Shown here: in pieces, positions 16,726 through 26,102 of the stretch
Numbering within the stretch: the stretch's first letter is position 1
How the letters are laid out: each line of letters begins with the position of its first letter
From: Gemmatimonadota bacterium
GTDB taxonomy: Bacteria > Gemmatimonadota > Gemmatimonadetes > Gemmatimonadales > GWC2-71-9
DNA: 45,288 nt
Assembly (NCBI GenBank): GCA_016177465.1
Contig: JACOVF010000114.1
Span: forward strand, 1-45,288
Direction: 5' to 3'
The notes under the pieces: generated by a model
Told to the model about the DNA's origin: nothing
What the model saw: only the letters and a program-made list of their open reading frames with translations
Database searches by the model: none
Made by a program: the position numbers and the translations under genes

Positions 16726-18666
16726 TTACGCCTTCTTGTTTTTGTCGTCGTCCACGATCTCGTAATCAGCCTCGACGACGTTCTCCTTCTCTTGCTTGGC
16801 ACCGGCCGGCTCGCCTTCCGCCGCGCCGCCCCCGCCCGCGGCCCCGGACTCGGGACCGGCGCCGCGGGCCGCGGCGTACAGCGACGCCCCGGCGGCGGAG
16901 TAGGCCTGCTGCAGCTCGTCGAGCGCCCGGGAGATGTCCGCTAGGTTGCCGCTGCGCAAGGCCTGCTTCGCACCCTCCACCGCGCCGTCGAGCCGCGACT
17001 TGAGCGACGCGTCGAGGCGGTCGATCCATTCCTTGGAGTTCTTCTCCACCTCATACACCATGGCGTCGAGGCGGTTGCGCCGCTCGATCTCCTCGCGACG
17101 CTTCTTGTCCTCGGCGGCCTTCGCCTCGGCTTCCTTGACCATCCGCTCGATGGCCTTGTCGTCCAGCCCGGAGGAAGCCTCGATCCGGATCTTCTGCTCC
17201 TTGCCGGTGGCCTTATCCTTCGCCGACACGTGCAGGATGCCGTTGGCGTCGATGTCGAAGGACACCTCGATCTGCGGCACGCCGCGCGGCGCGGGGGGGA
17301 TCCCCGTCAGCTGGAACTTGCCGATGGTGCGGTTGTCCATCGCCATCTGCCGCTCGCCCTGGAGCACGTGGATCTCAACCGTCGTCTGGGTGTCCTCGGC
17401 GGTCGAGAAGATCTCCGACTTCTTGGTCGGGATCGTCGTGTTGCGCGGGATGAGCACGGTCGTGACGCCGCCCAGCGTCTCGATGCCAAGCGACAGCGGC
17501 GTCACGTCGAGCAGCAGCACGTCCTTCACCTCTCCCGCCAGCACGCCCCCCTGGATCGCCGCGCCGATCGCCACGACCTCGTCCGGGTTTACGCCTTTGT
17601 GGGGCTCCTTGCCGAAGAACTTCTGGACGATCTCCTGGACCTTCGGCATCCGGGTCTGGCCGCCGACGAGAATGACCTCGTCGACGGCGGACGGCTGCAG
17701 GCCCGCGTCCTTCAGCGCCTGCTCCATCGGCGGGATGGTTCGCTGGACCAGGTCGTCCACCAGCTGCTCGAGCTTGGACCGGGTCAGCGTCATGTTGAGG
17801 TGTTTCGGCCCAGACTGGTCGGCGGTGATGAACGGCAGGTTGATTTCCGTCTGCAGCACGGTGGACAGCTCCATCTTGGCCTTCTCGGCGGCCTCCTTGA
17901 GGCGCTGCAGGGCCATCGGGTCCTTGGAGAGGTCGATGCCTTGGTCGCGCTTGAACTCGTCGACCAGCCACTGGATGATGCGCTGGTCGAAGTCGTCGCC
18001 GCCCAGGTGGGTGTCGCCGTTCGTGGACTTCACCTCGAACACGCCCTCGGCGAGCTCCAGGATCGAGATGTCGTAGGTGCCGCCGCCCAGATCGAAGACC
18101 GCGACCTTCTCCTCCTTTTTCTTATCGAGGCCGTAGGCGAGAGCCGAGGCGGTGGGCTCGTTGATGATCCGCACCACGTCGAGCCCGGCGATCTTCCCCG
18201 CGTCCTTGGTCGCCTGGCGCTGGGAGTCGTTGAAGTAGGCGGGAACGGTGATCACCGCCTTCTCGACTTTGTGGCCGAGGTAGTCCTCGGCAGTCTGCCG
18301 CATCTTCTGGAGGATCATCGCCGAGATCTCGGGAGGCGTGTAGCGCTTGCCCTGGATTTCGACCGAGGCGAGGTCGTTTTGGCCGGTCATGACCTTGTAA
18401 GGAACGCGCCGCGTCTCTTCGACGACCTCGCCCATGCGGCGTCCCATGAACCGTTTGATGGAGAAGATCGTGTTCTGCGGATTGGTCACCGCCTGGCGCT
18501 TGGCCACCTGCCCGACGAGCCGCTCGCCGTCCTTGGTGAACGCGACCACTGACGGGGTCGTACGGCCGCCTTCGGCGTTCGGAATGACGACCGGATCGCC
18601 GCCCTCCATGACGGCCACCACTGAGTTCGTTGTTCCGAGATCGATCCCGATGATCTTCTCAGCCAT
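16726..18666 (-). CDS. dnaK: molecular chaperone DnaK (Hsp70)
   Basis: 646 residues from ATG 18666. The nucleotide-binding domain starts with [11 protein letters not shown] and has [10 protein letters not shown] and the late GGQTRMP. The substrate-binding domain follows from about 390 and ends in a Gly/Ala-rich stretch and the charged tail [16 protein letters not shown] lies nine bases before the start. grpE and dnaJ are not adjacent; instead htrA follows by 9 bp. Length and motifs are normal for bacterial DnaK. Confidence 0.98.
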   Translation of the reverse strand: MAEKIIGIDLGTTNSVVAVMEGGDPVVIPNAEGGRTTPSVVAFTKDGERLVGQVAKRQAVTNPQNTIFSIKRFMGRRMGEVVEETRRVPYKVMTGQNDLASVEIQGKRYTPPEISAMILQKMRQTAEDYLGHKVEKAVITVPAYFNDSQRQATKDAGKIAGLDVVRIINEPTASALAYGLDKKKEEKVAVFDLGGGTYDISILELAEGVFEVKSTNGDTHLGGDDFDQRIIQWLVDEFKRDQGIDLSKDPMALQRLKEAAEKAKMELSTVLQTEINLPFITADQSGPKHLNMTLTRSKLEQLVDDLVQRTIPPMEQALKDAGLQPSAVDEVILVGGQTRMPKVQEIVQKFFGKEPHKGVNPDEVVAIGAAIQGGVLAGEVKDVLLLDVTPLSLGIETLGGVTTVLIPRNTTIPTKKSEIFSTAEDTQTTVEIHVLQGERQMAMDNRTIGKFQLTGIPPAPRGVPQIEVSFDIDANGILHVSAKDKATGKEQKIRIEASSGLDDKAIERMVKEAEAKAAEDKKRREEIERRNRLDAMVYEVEKNSKEWIDRLDASLKSRLDGAVEGAKQALRSGNLADISRALDELQQAYSAAGASLYAAARGAGPESGAAGGGGAAEGEPAGAKQEKENVVEADYEIVDDDKNKKA

Positions 18667-18744
18667 GAGAGCAACTCCTTAGCACGAGGTTGATGCGCAC
18701 ATTGGTCCGGGAGTCGCAGAAGCAAGCGTCGTGCCCGGGAAAGG

Positions 18745-18757
18745 TGCCAAAATGACA
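18745..18757. promoter_or_regulatory. short inverted repeat upstream of dnaK, candidate operator
   Basis: TGCCAAAATGACA has arms TGCCA and TGACA around a 3-bp centre, 79 bp upstream of the dnaK start. No complete CIRCE element (TTAGCACTC-N9-GAGTGCTAA) is present; only one TTAGCAC half occurs near 18679. The repeat is short and may be chance. Confidence 0.25.
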
Positions 18758-18773
18758 GAACGGAGAGGCCCAG

Positions 18774-18846
18774 GGGCTGAGCGGCTAAGTTACCCAGTAG
18801 AGGGTTGTTAGCCCCTTAGCCACTTAGCCGCTTCGTCACTTCGTCT
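18774..18846. repeat. intergenic palindromic element made of 8-bp units (copy 1)
   Basis: The right side is five successive 8-mers: GTTAGCCC, CTTAGCCA, CTTAGCCG, CTTCGTCA and CTTCGTCT (18807-18846). The left side has their complements GGGCTGAG and CGGCTAAG (18774-18789). AGCGGCTAAGT at 18780-18790 pairs perfectly with ACTTAGCCGCT at 18822-18832. It sits between divergent dnaK and the rhomboid gene, ending 14 bp before the latter's ATG. The same unit structure recurs at 43537-43607. Confidence 0.8.
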
Positions 18847-18860
18847 CTAGATTCCCTCCC

Positions 18861-19616
18861 ATGTTCCCCTACCGCGACGAGAACCCCACCGTGCTTACGC
18901 CGTACGTCACGGTGGGATTCATCGCCCTGAACGTCCTCTCCTGGCTGTTCCTCCAGGGGGCCGGCTTCTCGGAGCAGCTCCCCCGCTCGGTGTGCGAACT
19001 GGGTCTTATCCCGGGAGAGCTGCTCGGCCGGGCCCCCCCGGGCTCGGGGATCGAGCTCGCGCCGGGGCTCGTCTGCGTGGTGGAGGCCCACCCCAAATAT
19101 TGGACGCTGCTCACCTCGATGTTCATGCACGGCGGGTGGGCCCATTTGTTCTTTAACATGATGTTCCTCTGGGTGTTCGGGAACAACATCGAAGACGCGA
19201 TGGGCCACGTGCGGTTTGTGGTGTTCTACCTGCTCTGCGGGGTGGCGGCGGCGGCGGCGCAGGTATTCGTGAGCCCGACCTCGCCGATCCCGATGGTCGG
19301 CGCATCGGGAGCGATCAGTGGGGTGTTGGGTGGCTATCTGTTGTTGTATCCGCGGGTACGGGTGCACACGCTGATCTTCCTTGGTTTCTTCGTGACCACA
19401 GTGGCGCTTCCCGCCTACGTGATGCTGGGCTACTGGATTCTGCTTCAGCTCCTGGGCGGTCTACCGGCGCTCGCGGGGGTCGAGTCCGGCGGGGTCGCCT
19501 TCTGGGCGCACATCGGGGGGTTCGTGGCGGGGCTGGGGCTCGTCCGGCTGTTTGCGAAGGAGGAGAACCTGCTGCGCCGGCCGCACCCGGTGTTCGCCCT
19601 GCGGGACTGGCGGTAG
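18861..19616 (+). CDS. rhomboid-family intramembrane serine protease
   Basis: 251-residue polytopic protein that cleaves transmembrane segments within the bilayer. The catalytic Ser149 lies in GASGAISG and the catalytic His217 in FWAHIGGF. The oxyanion-region residues H95 and N99 occur in WAHLFFNMMFLWVFG. Six or seven helices are expected. A periplasmic loop (about 35-78) between helix 1 and helix 2 contains two cysteines (C45, C72). Start ATG 18861 follows the repeat element closely and has no strong Shine-Dalgarno sequence. It is convergent with phoU (6 bp between stops). Confidence 0.93.
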   Translation: MFPYRDENPTVLTPYVTVGFIALNVLSWLFLQGAGFSEQLPRSVCELGLIPGELLGRAPPGSGIELAPGLVCVVEAHPKYWTLLTSMFMHGGWAHLFFNMMFLWVFGNNIEDAMGHVRFVVFYLLCGVAAAAAQVFVSPTSPIPMVGASGAISGVLGGYLLLYPRVRVHTLIFLGFFVTTVALPAYVMLGYWILLQLLGGLPALAGVESGGVAFWAHIGGFVAGLGLVRLFAKEENLLRRPHPVFALRDWR

Positions 19617-19622
19617 TCGGCG

Positions 19623-20324
19623 TCACGCCCCCCCGGCCGGCGGGGCATCTTCGGCGTGGTGTTTGATGGTCTTCCCCTCCACGAGGAAGACGATGTCTTC
19701 CGCGATGTTCGTGGCGAGGTCCGCGACGCGCTCCAAGTTGCGGCTTACCAGGAACAGCTCCATCCCGGCCCCGATGATGTGCGGGTCCTCCATCATGTGG
19801 GTGAGGAGGATGCGAAACACCGAGCGGTGGAGCGCGTCCACGCTGTCGTCCCGGCGGCAGATGGCGCGGGCCGCTTGGGGATCGCCGCGCACGAACGCCT
19901 CGAGGGCGTCGGCGAGCATCATCCGCGCCTGCCGGGCCATCTCGACGATCTCGGGCTCCGGCGCGATGGGCCGGTGGGCGAGGAGCCGCTCGGCGGACTG
20001 CGCGATGTTCACCGCGTGGTCGCCCACGCGCTCCAGGTCGTTCGCGATCTTCATCGCCGCGGTCAGCAGCCGCAGGTCGCGCGCCATCGGCTGTTGGGTG
20101 GCGAGGAGCCGGATCACCATCTCTTCGACCTCGAGCTCCAGGGCGTCGATGCCGGCGTCGCCCGCGATGATCTGGCGGGCCCGCTCGGCGTCACGCTGGA
20201 GCACGGCTTCCACGGCGGCGGCGAGGGCGTCCTGCGCCTCGGCCGACATCGTAAGGATCCGGACCTTGAGATCGGAGAGCTCGTCGTGGAAGTGGCGGTG
20301 GGCGGGGGGGGGGGTGACGCTCAT
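19623..20324 (-). CDS. phoU: phosphate signalling protein PhoU
   Basis: 233 residues forming two PhoU helical-bundle repeats, with the diagnostic metal-binding stretches in each: [19 protein letters not shown] (first half) and [20 protein letters not shown] (second half). PhoU links the Pst transporter to PhoR and keeps the Pho response off when phosphate is plentiful. It is the last gene of pstC-pstA-pstB-pstB-phoU, with its ATG overlapping the stop of the preceding pstB by 4 bp. Confidence 0.96.
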   Translation of the reverse strand: MSVTPPPAHRHFHDELSDLKVRILTMSAEAQDALAAAVEAVLQRDAERARQIIAGDAGIDALELEVEEMVIRLLATQQPMARDLRLLTAAMKIANDLERVGDHAVNIAQSAERLLAHRPIAPEPEIVEMARQARMMLADALEAFVRGDPQAARAICRRDDSVDALHRSVFRILLTHMMEDPHIIGAGMELFLVSRNLERVADLATNIAEDIVFLVEGKTIKHHAEDAPPAGGA

Positions 20325-21145
20325 CCGAACCGTCCCGTGATGTAGGCTTCCGTGCGCTCGTCGCGCGGCGCCGTGAAAACCTGGTTGCTGTCGCCGAACT
20401 CGACCAGGCGGCCGAGGTAGAAGAACCCCGTATAATCGGACACCCGTGCGGCCTGCTGCATGTTATGGGTCACGATCACGATGGTGTACGTCTGCTTCAG
20501 CTCGATGATCAGCTCCTCGATCCGCTGGGTGGCGTGGGGGTCGAGGGCCGAGCAGGGCTCGTCCATGAGAAGCAGCTCAGGCTCGTTCGCGAGGGCGCGG
20601 GCGATGCAGAGGCGCTGTTGCTGGCCGCCGGAGAGCCCCGTGCCGGGCCCATCGAGCCGGTCCTTCACCTCGTCCCACAGCGCCGCCTGGCGCAGGGCGC
20701 GCTCCACTCGCGCCGGGAGATCGCGCTCCCGGGCAAAGGCGTTCAGGCGGGGTCCGTACGCGACGTTGTCGAAGGTGGATTTGGGAAACGGGTTCGGGCG
20801 CTGGAACACCATCCCCACGCGGCGCCGCAAGTCGACCGTGTCGCTGCCCGGCGCGAATACCGAGACGCCGTCGAGGAGGATCTCCCCCGTGTGCCGCGTC
20901 CCGGCGATCAGCTCGTTCAGCCGATTGACGGAGCGCAGAAACGTGCTTTTCCCGCACCCGGAGGGGCCGATCAGCGCGGTGACGGCGCGCCGGGGTACGG
21001 TGAAGGTGACGTCGAACAACGCCTGAGTGCGGCCATACCAGAAGTTGTACGCCCGGACATCGACGACGGGGAGCGGGACGATCCCCGGCGCGGGCGGCCC
21101 CGCGAGGGCGCCGGTCACGAGGTTCCTCAGCTCTACGGCGCTCAC
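20321..21145 (-). CDS. pstB: phosphate ABC transporter ATP-binding protein PstB (second copy)
   Basis: 274 residues. Walker [11 protein letters not shown]-loop [19 protein letters not shown], signature [14 protein letters not shown], Walker [15 protein letters not shown] and the H-loop VTHNMQQA are all intact and PstB-specific. The start is GTG 21145, which overlaps the first pstB stop as GTGA; the frame continues upstream only as a shadow of the first copy. It differs from its neighbour in having an N-terminal extension of about 20 residues, the PNPFPKS form of the Q-loop and DEPCSALDP rather than DEPTASLDP. This is the form closest to canonical PstB. Confidence 0.95.
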   Translation of the reverse strand: MSAVELRNLVTGALAGPPAPGIVPLPVVDVRAYNFWYGRTQALFDVTFTVPRRAVTALIGPSGCGKSTFLRSVNRLNELIAGTRHTGEILLDGVSVFAPGSDTVDLRRRVGMVFQRPNPFPKSTFDNVAYGPRLNAFARERDLPARVERALRQAALWDEVKDRLDGPGTGLSGGQQQRLCIARALANEPELLLMDEPCSALDPHATQRIEELIIELKQTYTIVIVTHNMQQAARVSDYTGFFYLGRLVEFGDSNQVFTAPRDERTEAYITGRFG

Positions 21146-21915
21146 CCGAACCGCCCGGTCAGGTACGCCTCGGTCTGCTCGAGACGGGGCTTGGTGAAGA
21201 GATCCCGGGTCCGGCCGGCCTCGATGAGCTGGCCTAAGTAGAGGAACGCCGTGTAGTCCGAGACCCGGGCCGCCTGTTGCATGTTGTGTGTGACGATCAC
21301 GATCGTGTAGCGGCGCTTCAGCTCGTGGCACAATTCCTCGATCCGCTGGGTGCCGGCCGGGTCGAGCGAGGCGGTCGGCTCGTCGAGGAGCAGCACGTCG
21401 GGCTGGGGCGCCACCGCGCGCGCGATGCAGAGGCGCTGTTGCTGGCCGCCCGAGAGGGCGACGGCGCTCGTGTGCAGCCGGTCCTTCACTTCGTCCCACA
21501 GCGCCGCCTGTTGTAGGGCCCGCTCCACCGCCGTGGCGACTTGGCTTGTGGGCAACCGGCCGTCGACGCGCAGTCCCGCCGCGACGTTGTCGAAGATCGA
21601 CATCGTGGGAAACGGGGTGGGGCGCTGGAACACCATCCCCACGCGGCGCCGGACCTGTACCGCGTCCACCTCGCCGCCGTAGATGTCCACGCCCTCGAGC
21701 AGCACCTTCCCGGTCACCCAGGCGCCGTCCGACAGCTCGTGCATCCGGTTCAGACAACGGAGCAACGTGCTCTTGCCGCATCCCGAGGGGCCGATGATGG
21801 CGGTCACGGTGTTCGATGGGAAGAGGAGGCTCACCTCTTTCACCGCGGCGTGGCGGTGGAACAGGGCCGTGAGGCGGTCCGTGGCCAGGAGGAGGGTGGC
21901 GTCAACGGGCGCCAT
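21142..21915 (-). CDS. pstB: phosphate ABC transporter ATP-binding protein PstB (first copy)
   Basis: 257 residues with an intact ATPase: [10 protein letters not shown]-loop [20 protein letters not shown], signature [14 protein letters not shown], Walker [15 protein letters not shown] and VTHNMQQA. The conserved PstB ending EAYLTGRFG is shared with the second copy. Start ATG 21915 overlaps the end of pstA by 14 bp. Two complete and divergent PstB genes in tandem imply an old duplication. They may form a heterodimeric ATPase or be used alternately. Confidence 0.95.
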   Translation of the reverse strand: MAPVDATLLLATDRLTALFHRHAAVKEVSLLFPSNTVTAIIGPSGCGKSTLLRCLNRMHELSDGAWVTGKVLLEGVDIYGGEVDAVQVRRRVGMVFQRPTPFPTMSIFDNVAAGLRVDGRLPTSQVATAVERALQQAALWDEVKDRLHTSAVALSGGQQQRLCIARAVAPQPDVLLLDEPTASLDPAGTQRIEELCHELKRRYTIVIVTHNMQQAARVSDYTAFLYLGQLIEAGRTRDLFTKPRLEQTEAYLTGRFG

Positions 21916-22747
21916 AGCGCTCCCGAGTGACCCAGCGGGCGAACAGCGCCAAGACGAGGACGAGCCCCATCAGCACGAGCGCCGCCGCCCACGCCAAGCG
22001 GTGCCACTCGTCGAAGGGGCCGGTGGCGTACACGTAAATCTGGAGCGACAGCGTCTGCATCGGCTGGCTGACGTCGGTCGTGAAGTTCAGGTTCCCCAGC
22101 GCGGTGAAGAGGAGCGGCGCGGTCTCGCCGGCAACGCGTGCGATGGCGACGAGGCTGCCGGTGACGATCCCGCTCAGCGCGCTGCGGACGACCACGCGGA
22201 GCGACGTGCGCCAGCGCGGGTAGCCGAGCGCCAGGGCCGCCTCCCGCAGCGAATGGGGGACGAGGCGGACCATCTCCTCGCTGGTGCGGGCGATCATCGG
22301 CACCATCAGGACCGCGAGCGCCACCGCGCCGGCGAGGGCCGAAAAGTGGCCGACCGGCTTCACGATGAACGTCCAGGCGAAGATCCCCACCACGATCGAC
22401 GGCGTGCCGTTCATGACGTCCGCCACGAAGCGCACGAAAAAGCCGAGGCGCCCCGCGCCGTACTCGGCGAGGAAGATCCCGGCCCCGATGCCGACTGGGA
22501 GGCCGATGAGACCGGCGAGGCCGACGATCACGCCCGTCCCCGCGATGGCATTCGCGACGCCGCCCCCTGACTCGCCTGCGGGGGCGGGGCTGCGGGTGAA
22601 AAAGTGCCAGTCGATGGACGAGGCGCCCTTCGCGACGAGGTCGCCCAAGATGAAGAGAAGCGGCAGGACCGCGAGGAGGCAGAGCCCGGCCACGAGGCCC
22701 GTCATCAGGGCGCTCACCGCCCGGCGGCGGAGGGCGCGCACCGTCAC
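21902..22747 (-). CDS. pstA: phosphate ABC transporter permease PstA
   Basis: 281-residue permease with about six helices. The binding-protein-dependent transport signature [19 protein letters not shown] (EAA loop) contacts PstB. Further PstA phrases are [31 protein letters not shown] and [10 protein letters not shown]. The start is GTG 22747, overlapping the pstC stop as GTGA; a second GTG two codons later is possible. No ATG is available near the N-terminus. Confidence 0.95.
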   Translation of the reverse strand: MTVRALRRRAVSALMTGLVAGLCLLAVLPLLFILGDLVAKGASSIDWHFFTRSPAPAGESGGGVANAIAGTGVIVGLAGLIGLPVGIGAGIFLAEYGAGRLGFFVRFVADVMNGTPSIVVGIFAWTFIVKPVGHFSALAGAVALAVLMVPMIARTSEEMVRLVPHSLREAALALGYPRWRTSLRVVVRSALSGIVTGSLVAIARVAGETAPLLFTALGNLNFTTDVSQPMQTLSLQIYVYATGPFDEWHRLAWAAALVLMGLVLVLALFARWVTRERYGAR

Positions 22748-23724
22748 AGCGCCTTGCTCCCGATCGCGGCGCCGCGCGCCACCCGCCATACGAGGAGGCG
22801 GGCGAGGGCATTCACGGCAACGGTGATGACGAACAGGATGAGGCCGACCTCGAACAGCGCCGAGAGATAGAGATCGGTGGTCGCCTCGCTGAACTCGTTC
22901 GCAATGGCCGCGGCCATCGTGTAGCCGGGCTGCAGGACCGAGAGGCCGATATCGTGGCGGTTGCCGATCACCATGGTGACGGCCATCGTCTCGCCCAGGG
23001 CCCGACCCAGGCCGAGCATGACGGCGCCGATGATTCCGGGACGGCCGTACGGGAGCACCGCCGACCACACGGCCTCCCACCGGGTCGCGCCGAGGCCCAG
23101 CGCGGCCTCGCGCTGACTCGCGGGGACGGCGAGAATGACTTCGCGGGAGACGGCCGCGATGTAGGGCACGATCATGATCGCGAGGATGATCCCCCCCGCG
23201 AGCATGGAGTTGCCGTAGAAGACGCCCTGAAACAGCGGGGTCCAGCCGAGCGCCGCCTTGAGCGGGGGGACGGCGTAGGTCCGCAGGAACGGGATGAGGA
23301 CGAAGATTCCCCACAGCCCATAGACGACGCTGGGCACCGCGGCGAGCAGCTCGACGAGAAATGCCACCGGCTTGCGCGTCCACCGGGGGGCGAACTCCGT
23401 GAGGAAGATCGCGACGCCTAGCGCGAGCGGGACGGCGATGACCAGTGCGAGCAGTGACGACACGAGCGTGCCGAAGATCATCGGCGCCGCGCCGTAGACC
23501 TCCGCGACCGGGTCCCAGGTCGAGCTCGTGAGAAATCCCCACCCGAACCGCCGCATGGCGGGCCTGGCGTTCACGGCCAGTTCCGCCACGAGCACGAGCA
23601 AGAGCAGCGGCAGCGCCAACGCCAGCGCCGTGACGACGCCGCGATAGAGGGGGTCGCCGCGGTTGCGGCGGCGCAGGCTCGCCGGGGCGGGAGGGGCGAC
23701 GGACTCCGTGGTGGCGGACGTCAT
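22744..23724 (-). CDS. pstC: phosphate ABC transporter permease PstC
   Basis: 326 residues with about six to seven helices. PstC features include GTLVSSLLALVIAVPLALG, LLAAVPSVVYGLWGIFVL, the EAA loop REAALGLGATRWEAVWSAVL and the conserved LGRALGETMAVTMVIGN. Start ATG 23724 has no Shine-Dalgarno sequence. A TAAGAT box (23734-23739 on the minus strand) lies only 10 bp upstream, so a very short or leaderless mRNA is possible. The three 11-bp-phased repeats at 23762-23790 precede it, which suggests an internal Pho-controlled promoter separating pstC from pstS. Confidence 0.95.
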   Translation of the reverse strand: MTSATTESVAPPAPASLRRRNRGDPLYRGVVTALALALPLLLLVLVAELAVNARPAMRRFGWGFLTSSTWDPVAEVYGAAPMIFGTLVSSLLALVIAVPLALGVAIFLTEFAPRWTRKPVAFLVELLAAVPSVVYGLWGIFVLIPFLRTYAVPPLKAALGWTPLFQGVFYGNSMLAGGIILAIMIVPYIAAVSREVILAVPASQREAALGLGATRWEAVWSAVLPYGRPGIIGAVMLGLGRALGETMAVTMVIGNRHDIGLSVLQPGYTMAAAIANEFSEATTDLYLSALFEVGLILFVITVAVNALARLLVWRVARGAAIGSKAL

Positions 23725-23761
23725 CGGATGGACATCTTACCGGAGCCGCGCGAGCGCGAAG

Positions 23762-23790
23762 ATCACGATTGTGTAACGATCATGTCACCG
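23762..23790 (-). promoter_or_regulatory. candidate Pho box upstream of pstC: three 7-bp repeats at 11-bp spacing
   Basis: On the plus strand ATCACGA (23762-23768), GTAACGA (23773-23779) and GTCACCG (23784-23790) start exactly 11 bp apart. PhoB-type regulators bind direct repeats of 7 bp with 4-bp spacers, so the geometry fits. The core read on the transcribed strand, TCGTTACACAATCGTGA, matches the site at 26103-26120 at 15 of 17 positions. It lies 38-66 bp before the pstC start. Confidence 0.65.
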
Positions 23791-23799
23791 AAACAGCAC

Positions 23800-23833
23800 C
23801 CCCCGGGTGCAGGGGCGACCCTGCACCCGGGGG
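23800..23833 (-). terminator. perfect 15-bp hairpin between pstS and pstC
   Basis: CCCCCGGGTGCAGGG at 23800-23814 is exactly complementary to 23819-23833, with the 4-nt loop GCGA (TCGC on the transcribed strand). It follows the pstS stop by 23 bp. Only a weak T-containing tail (GTGCTGTTTC) follows, so it may act as a partial terminator or mRNA 3' stabiliser. Either would allow far more binding protein than permease, which is usual for pst systems. Confidence 0.7.
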
Positions 23834-23856
23834 CTCACGTGGTCGGAGTCGCTGGG

Positions 23857-24912
23857 TTACTGCGCGGCCGGACCTCTCCAGACCGCCCGGCCGCCGGCGG
23901 AGACCGTCTTGAGGCGTGCCTCGACCCAGGGCAGCATCGCCTTGGGCAGCGGGGCGTAGCCGAGGCGCGGGGCCTGCGCCTGGCCCTCGGTCAGGGACCA
24001 CCAGATGAACTTCACCAGCTCGCGCGCCTGGACCGCGTCGGGGTACTCCTTGCGGACGAGCAGCCAGGTGAAGCTCGCGATCGGGAACGCCTGGGCGCCG
24101 CCCGGATTGGTGATCGACACGCGAAAATCGGTGGTCGGGCCCATGTCCGCCATGGCGCCCTCAGCCGCCGCCGTCACCGATTCGAGCGTGGGCGTGATGA
24201 AGTTGCCCGCCCGGTTCTGCACCTGGCCCACCGCCATCTTATTGATGAGCGCGTAGCCGAGCTCCACGTAGCCGATCGCGCCCGGGGTCTGGCGCACCGT
24301 GGCGGCGACGCCCTCGTTGCCGCGGCCGCCGAGTCCGACGGGCCAGTTGACCGACGTCCCGCGTCCGACCTTCTGCGCCCACTCGGGGCTCACCTTCGTG
24401 AGGTAATCCACCCAGACGTAGGTAGTGCCCGAGCCGTCGGAGCGGTGGACGACGAGGATATCCGTGTTCGGCAGGGTGACGCCCGGGTTCGCGGCGGCGA
24501 GCCTTGGATCGTTCCACTTCGTCAGCTTGCCGAGGAAGATGTCGGCGAGGATCGCGGGGGTGAAGCGGAACGTCCCCGTGAAGCCGGGCAGGTTGTACGT
24601 CGGCACCACCGCGCCGAGCACGGTCGGGATGTGGAGCACGTTGCCCTGGATGGCGACGATGGCCGAGTCGGTCATCGGGGCGTCCGAGCCCCCGAAGTCT
24701 ACGGTCTTGTCGGAGAACTGGCGGATCCCGCCGCCCGACCCGATGGACTGGTAGTTGAGCTCGACGTTGTCGAACTTCTGGTTGTACGTGATGATCCAGT
24801 TCTGATAGATGATGTTCGGGAACGTGGCCCCCGCGCCGTTGAGCTGGACCTGTTGCCCGGGCAGCGGCGTGACGGCCAGAGCGGTGAGCGCGGTGAGGCG
24901 AAGGATGTTCAT
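23857..24912 (-). CDS. pstS: phosphate ABC transporter substrate-binding protein PstS
   Basis: 351 residues beginning at ATG 24912 with a short signal peptide (MNILRLTALTALAVTPLPGQ). PstS hallmarks are LNGAGATFPNIIYQNWI, LNYQSIGSGGGIRQF, DFGGSDAPMTD and HRSDGSGTTYVWVDYLTKVS; these residues contact phosphate through main-chain and Ser/Asp/Arg groups. It binds phosphate in the periplasm and hands it to PstC-PstA. It lies 23 bp after the porin stop, so the two share a transcript, and is separated from pstC by a strong hairpin. Confidence 0.97.
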   Translation of the reverse strand: MNILRLTALTALAVTPLPGQQVQLNGAGATFPNIIYQNWIITYNQKFDNVELNYQSIGSGGGIRQFSDKTVDFGGSDAPMTDSAIVAIQGNVLHIPTVLGAVVPTYNLPGFTGTFRFTPAILADIFLGKLTKWNDPRLAAANPGVTLPNTDILVVHRSDGSGTTYVWVDYLTKVSPEWAQKVGRGTSVNWPVGLGGRGNEGVAATVRQTPGAIGYVELGYALINKMAVGQVQNRAGNFITPTLESVTAAAEGAMADMGPTTDFRVSITNPGGAQAFPIASFTWLLVRKEYPDAVQARELVKFIWWSLTEGQAQAPRLGYAPLPKAMLPWVEARLKTVSAGGRAVWRGPAAQ

Positions 24913-24935
24913 GGCGCGAGTCGATCCTCTCGAGG

Positions 24936-25988
24936 TCAGAACGTGAACTGGACCTGGAACAGGGCCTGCGACCGCACGGCCTCGAGGGCGGGCGAGGGCG
25001 CGCCCCCTTCGTACGATACGTGGTCGAGATCGGCGAGCAGCCGCAGGTTGGGCGACAGCTGGTACGAGGCGCCGGCGATGACGCGCGTCTGGCGGTTGTT
25101 GCCGGTGCTGGTGTTGGGGTCGAGCACGTCGACGCGGCCGAGGACCGCGACCTTCGAGTTCGGAATGCGATAGACCCCGTACGCGCTGATGACGCTGCCG
25201 TCGGTTTCCGGCGTCGGCCTGGCGGTGACGGTGTCCTTGGTGGCGGCGTACTGCGCGGCGAGCGTGACCTGGCGGGTGCGGTAGGACAGCATCCCGAGAA
25301 ACCGGTTCCGGGTGCCGCCGCTGGTGGGCTTGCCGATCTGCGCGTACCCGGTGAGACGCAGCCCGCCGACCCGGCTCGAGTCATCGGTGTCGAGCACGCG
25401 GACGGAGACCCGGCCCATCACGTCCTTGCGCTGGTCGCCCGGCCCGCCGTTGTAGTTCTCACCGTTGACCAGGGCGACCTGGGCGTTCACCTTGTCGGCG
25501 CCCCATTTGCCGTCGACACCTGCGCCGATGTCGCCCGACGAGACGTAGCTGCGCGGCGCGATCTGGTCACCACGCTCCAGCGCCATGGTTCCCTGCATGC
25601 GATAATCCCACAGCGCCTCTTCCCAGTCGAGCCAAGGCGTGTGGATCACGCCCAGCTTGAAGGTGAGCGGGCTCCGGACCGGTGTGTACGCGACGTACGC
25701 GTACTTGATCCGGTAGCGCAGCGAGCCATCCCCTGCCTGCCGGTAGATGTCCGCGGTCACGCGTGTGGCCACGCCGTCGGAGAACCGTCCGGTGACGTTC
25801 AGGTAGGCGCGGGTCAGGTCGAAGGTGTTGACGTGGTTGGCGGTGTCCTTCAACTGGTACAGGTACTGCGTGTAGGCGACCCCGCTGACGGTGACGGTCG
25901 GCGCGGGCGTCTGGGCGGCGGCCACGGCGAGGGGCGCACTTCCCGCCACGACTCCGACGACGGCCACGAGCCAAAGCCTTCTGTGCAC
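24936..25988 (-). CDS. outer-membrane porin, probably phosphate-related (OprO/OprP-like)
   Basis: 350 residues. GTG 25988 is preceded by GAGGAG at a good spacing and begins a signal peptide (MHRRLWLVAVVGVVAG ... AAAQ). The rest alternates in beta-barrel fashion (VSGVAYTQYLYQL, FDLTRAYLNVTG, RYRIKYAYVAYTP, LTFKLGVIHTPWLDWEEALW) and ends in the outer-membrane C-terminal signal FQVQFTF. The layout resembles the phosphate-selective porin O/P family. Specificity is inferred mainly from cotranscription with pstS and from the Pho-box-like site upstream. The frame is open further upstream but reads through the regulatory region. Confidence 0.82.
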   Translation of the reverse strand: MHRRLWLVAVVGVVAGSAPLAVAAAQTPAPTVTVSGVAYTQYLYQLKDTANHVNTFDLTRAYLNVTGRFSDGVATRVTADIYRQAGDGSLRYRIKYAYVAYTPVRSPLTFKLGVIHTPWLDWEEALWDYRMQGTMALERGDQIAPRSYVSSGDIGAGVDGKWGADKVNAQVALVNGENYNGGPGDQRKDVMGRVSVRVLDTDDSSRVGGLRLTGYAQIGKPTSGGTRNRFLGMLSYRTRQVTLAAQYAATKDTVTARPTPETDGSVISAYGVYRIPNSKVAVLGRVDVLDPNTSTGNNRQTRVIAGASYQLSPNLRLLADLDHVSYEGGAPSPALEAVRSQALFQVQFTF

Positions 25989-26102
25989 GGTTGAGCTCCT
26001 CAAGACCAAAGATTCGGTTGTCGGGCGTCTCGCCGCCCGGTTCGCGGCCTGTGCAGGCACCCGAAAGGTCGCCGCCGCCCGTGACAGGGGCGCGTCCGGC
26101 GC

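Noticed and set aside
15463..16944. 493-codon open frame on the plus strand over htrA and the end of dnaK
   Set aside because: It crosses two real genes antisense, with repetitive Gly/Arg/Asp composition expected from GC-rich reverse frames.
18679..18685. Possible CIRCE element upstream of dnaK
   Set aside because: Only one TTAGCAC half is present; the matching GAGTGCTAA half is missing at the required spacing.
18774..18846. CRISPR interpretation of the octamer element
   Set aside because: The unit is 8 bp with no spacers, is arranged as an inverted repeat, and no cas genes are present.
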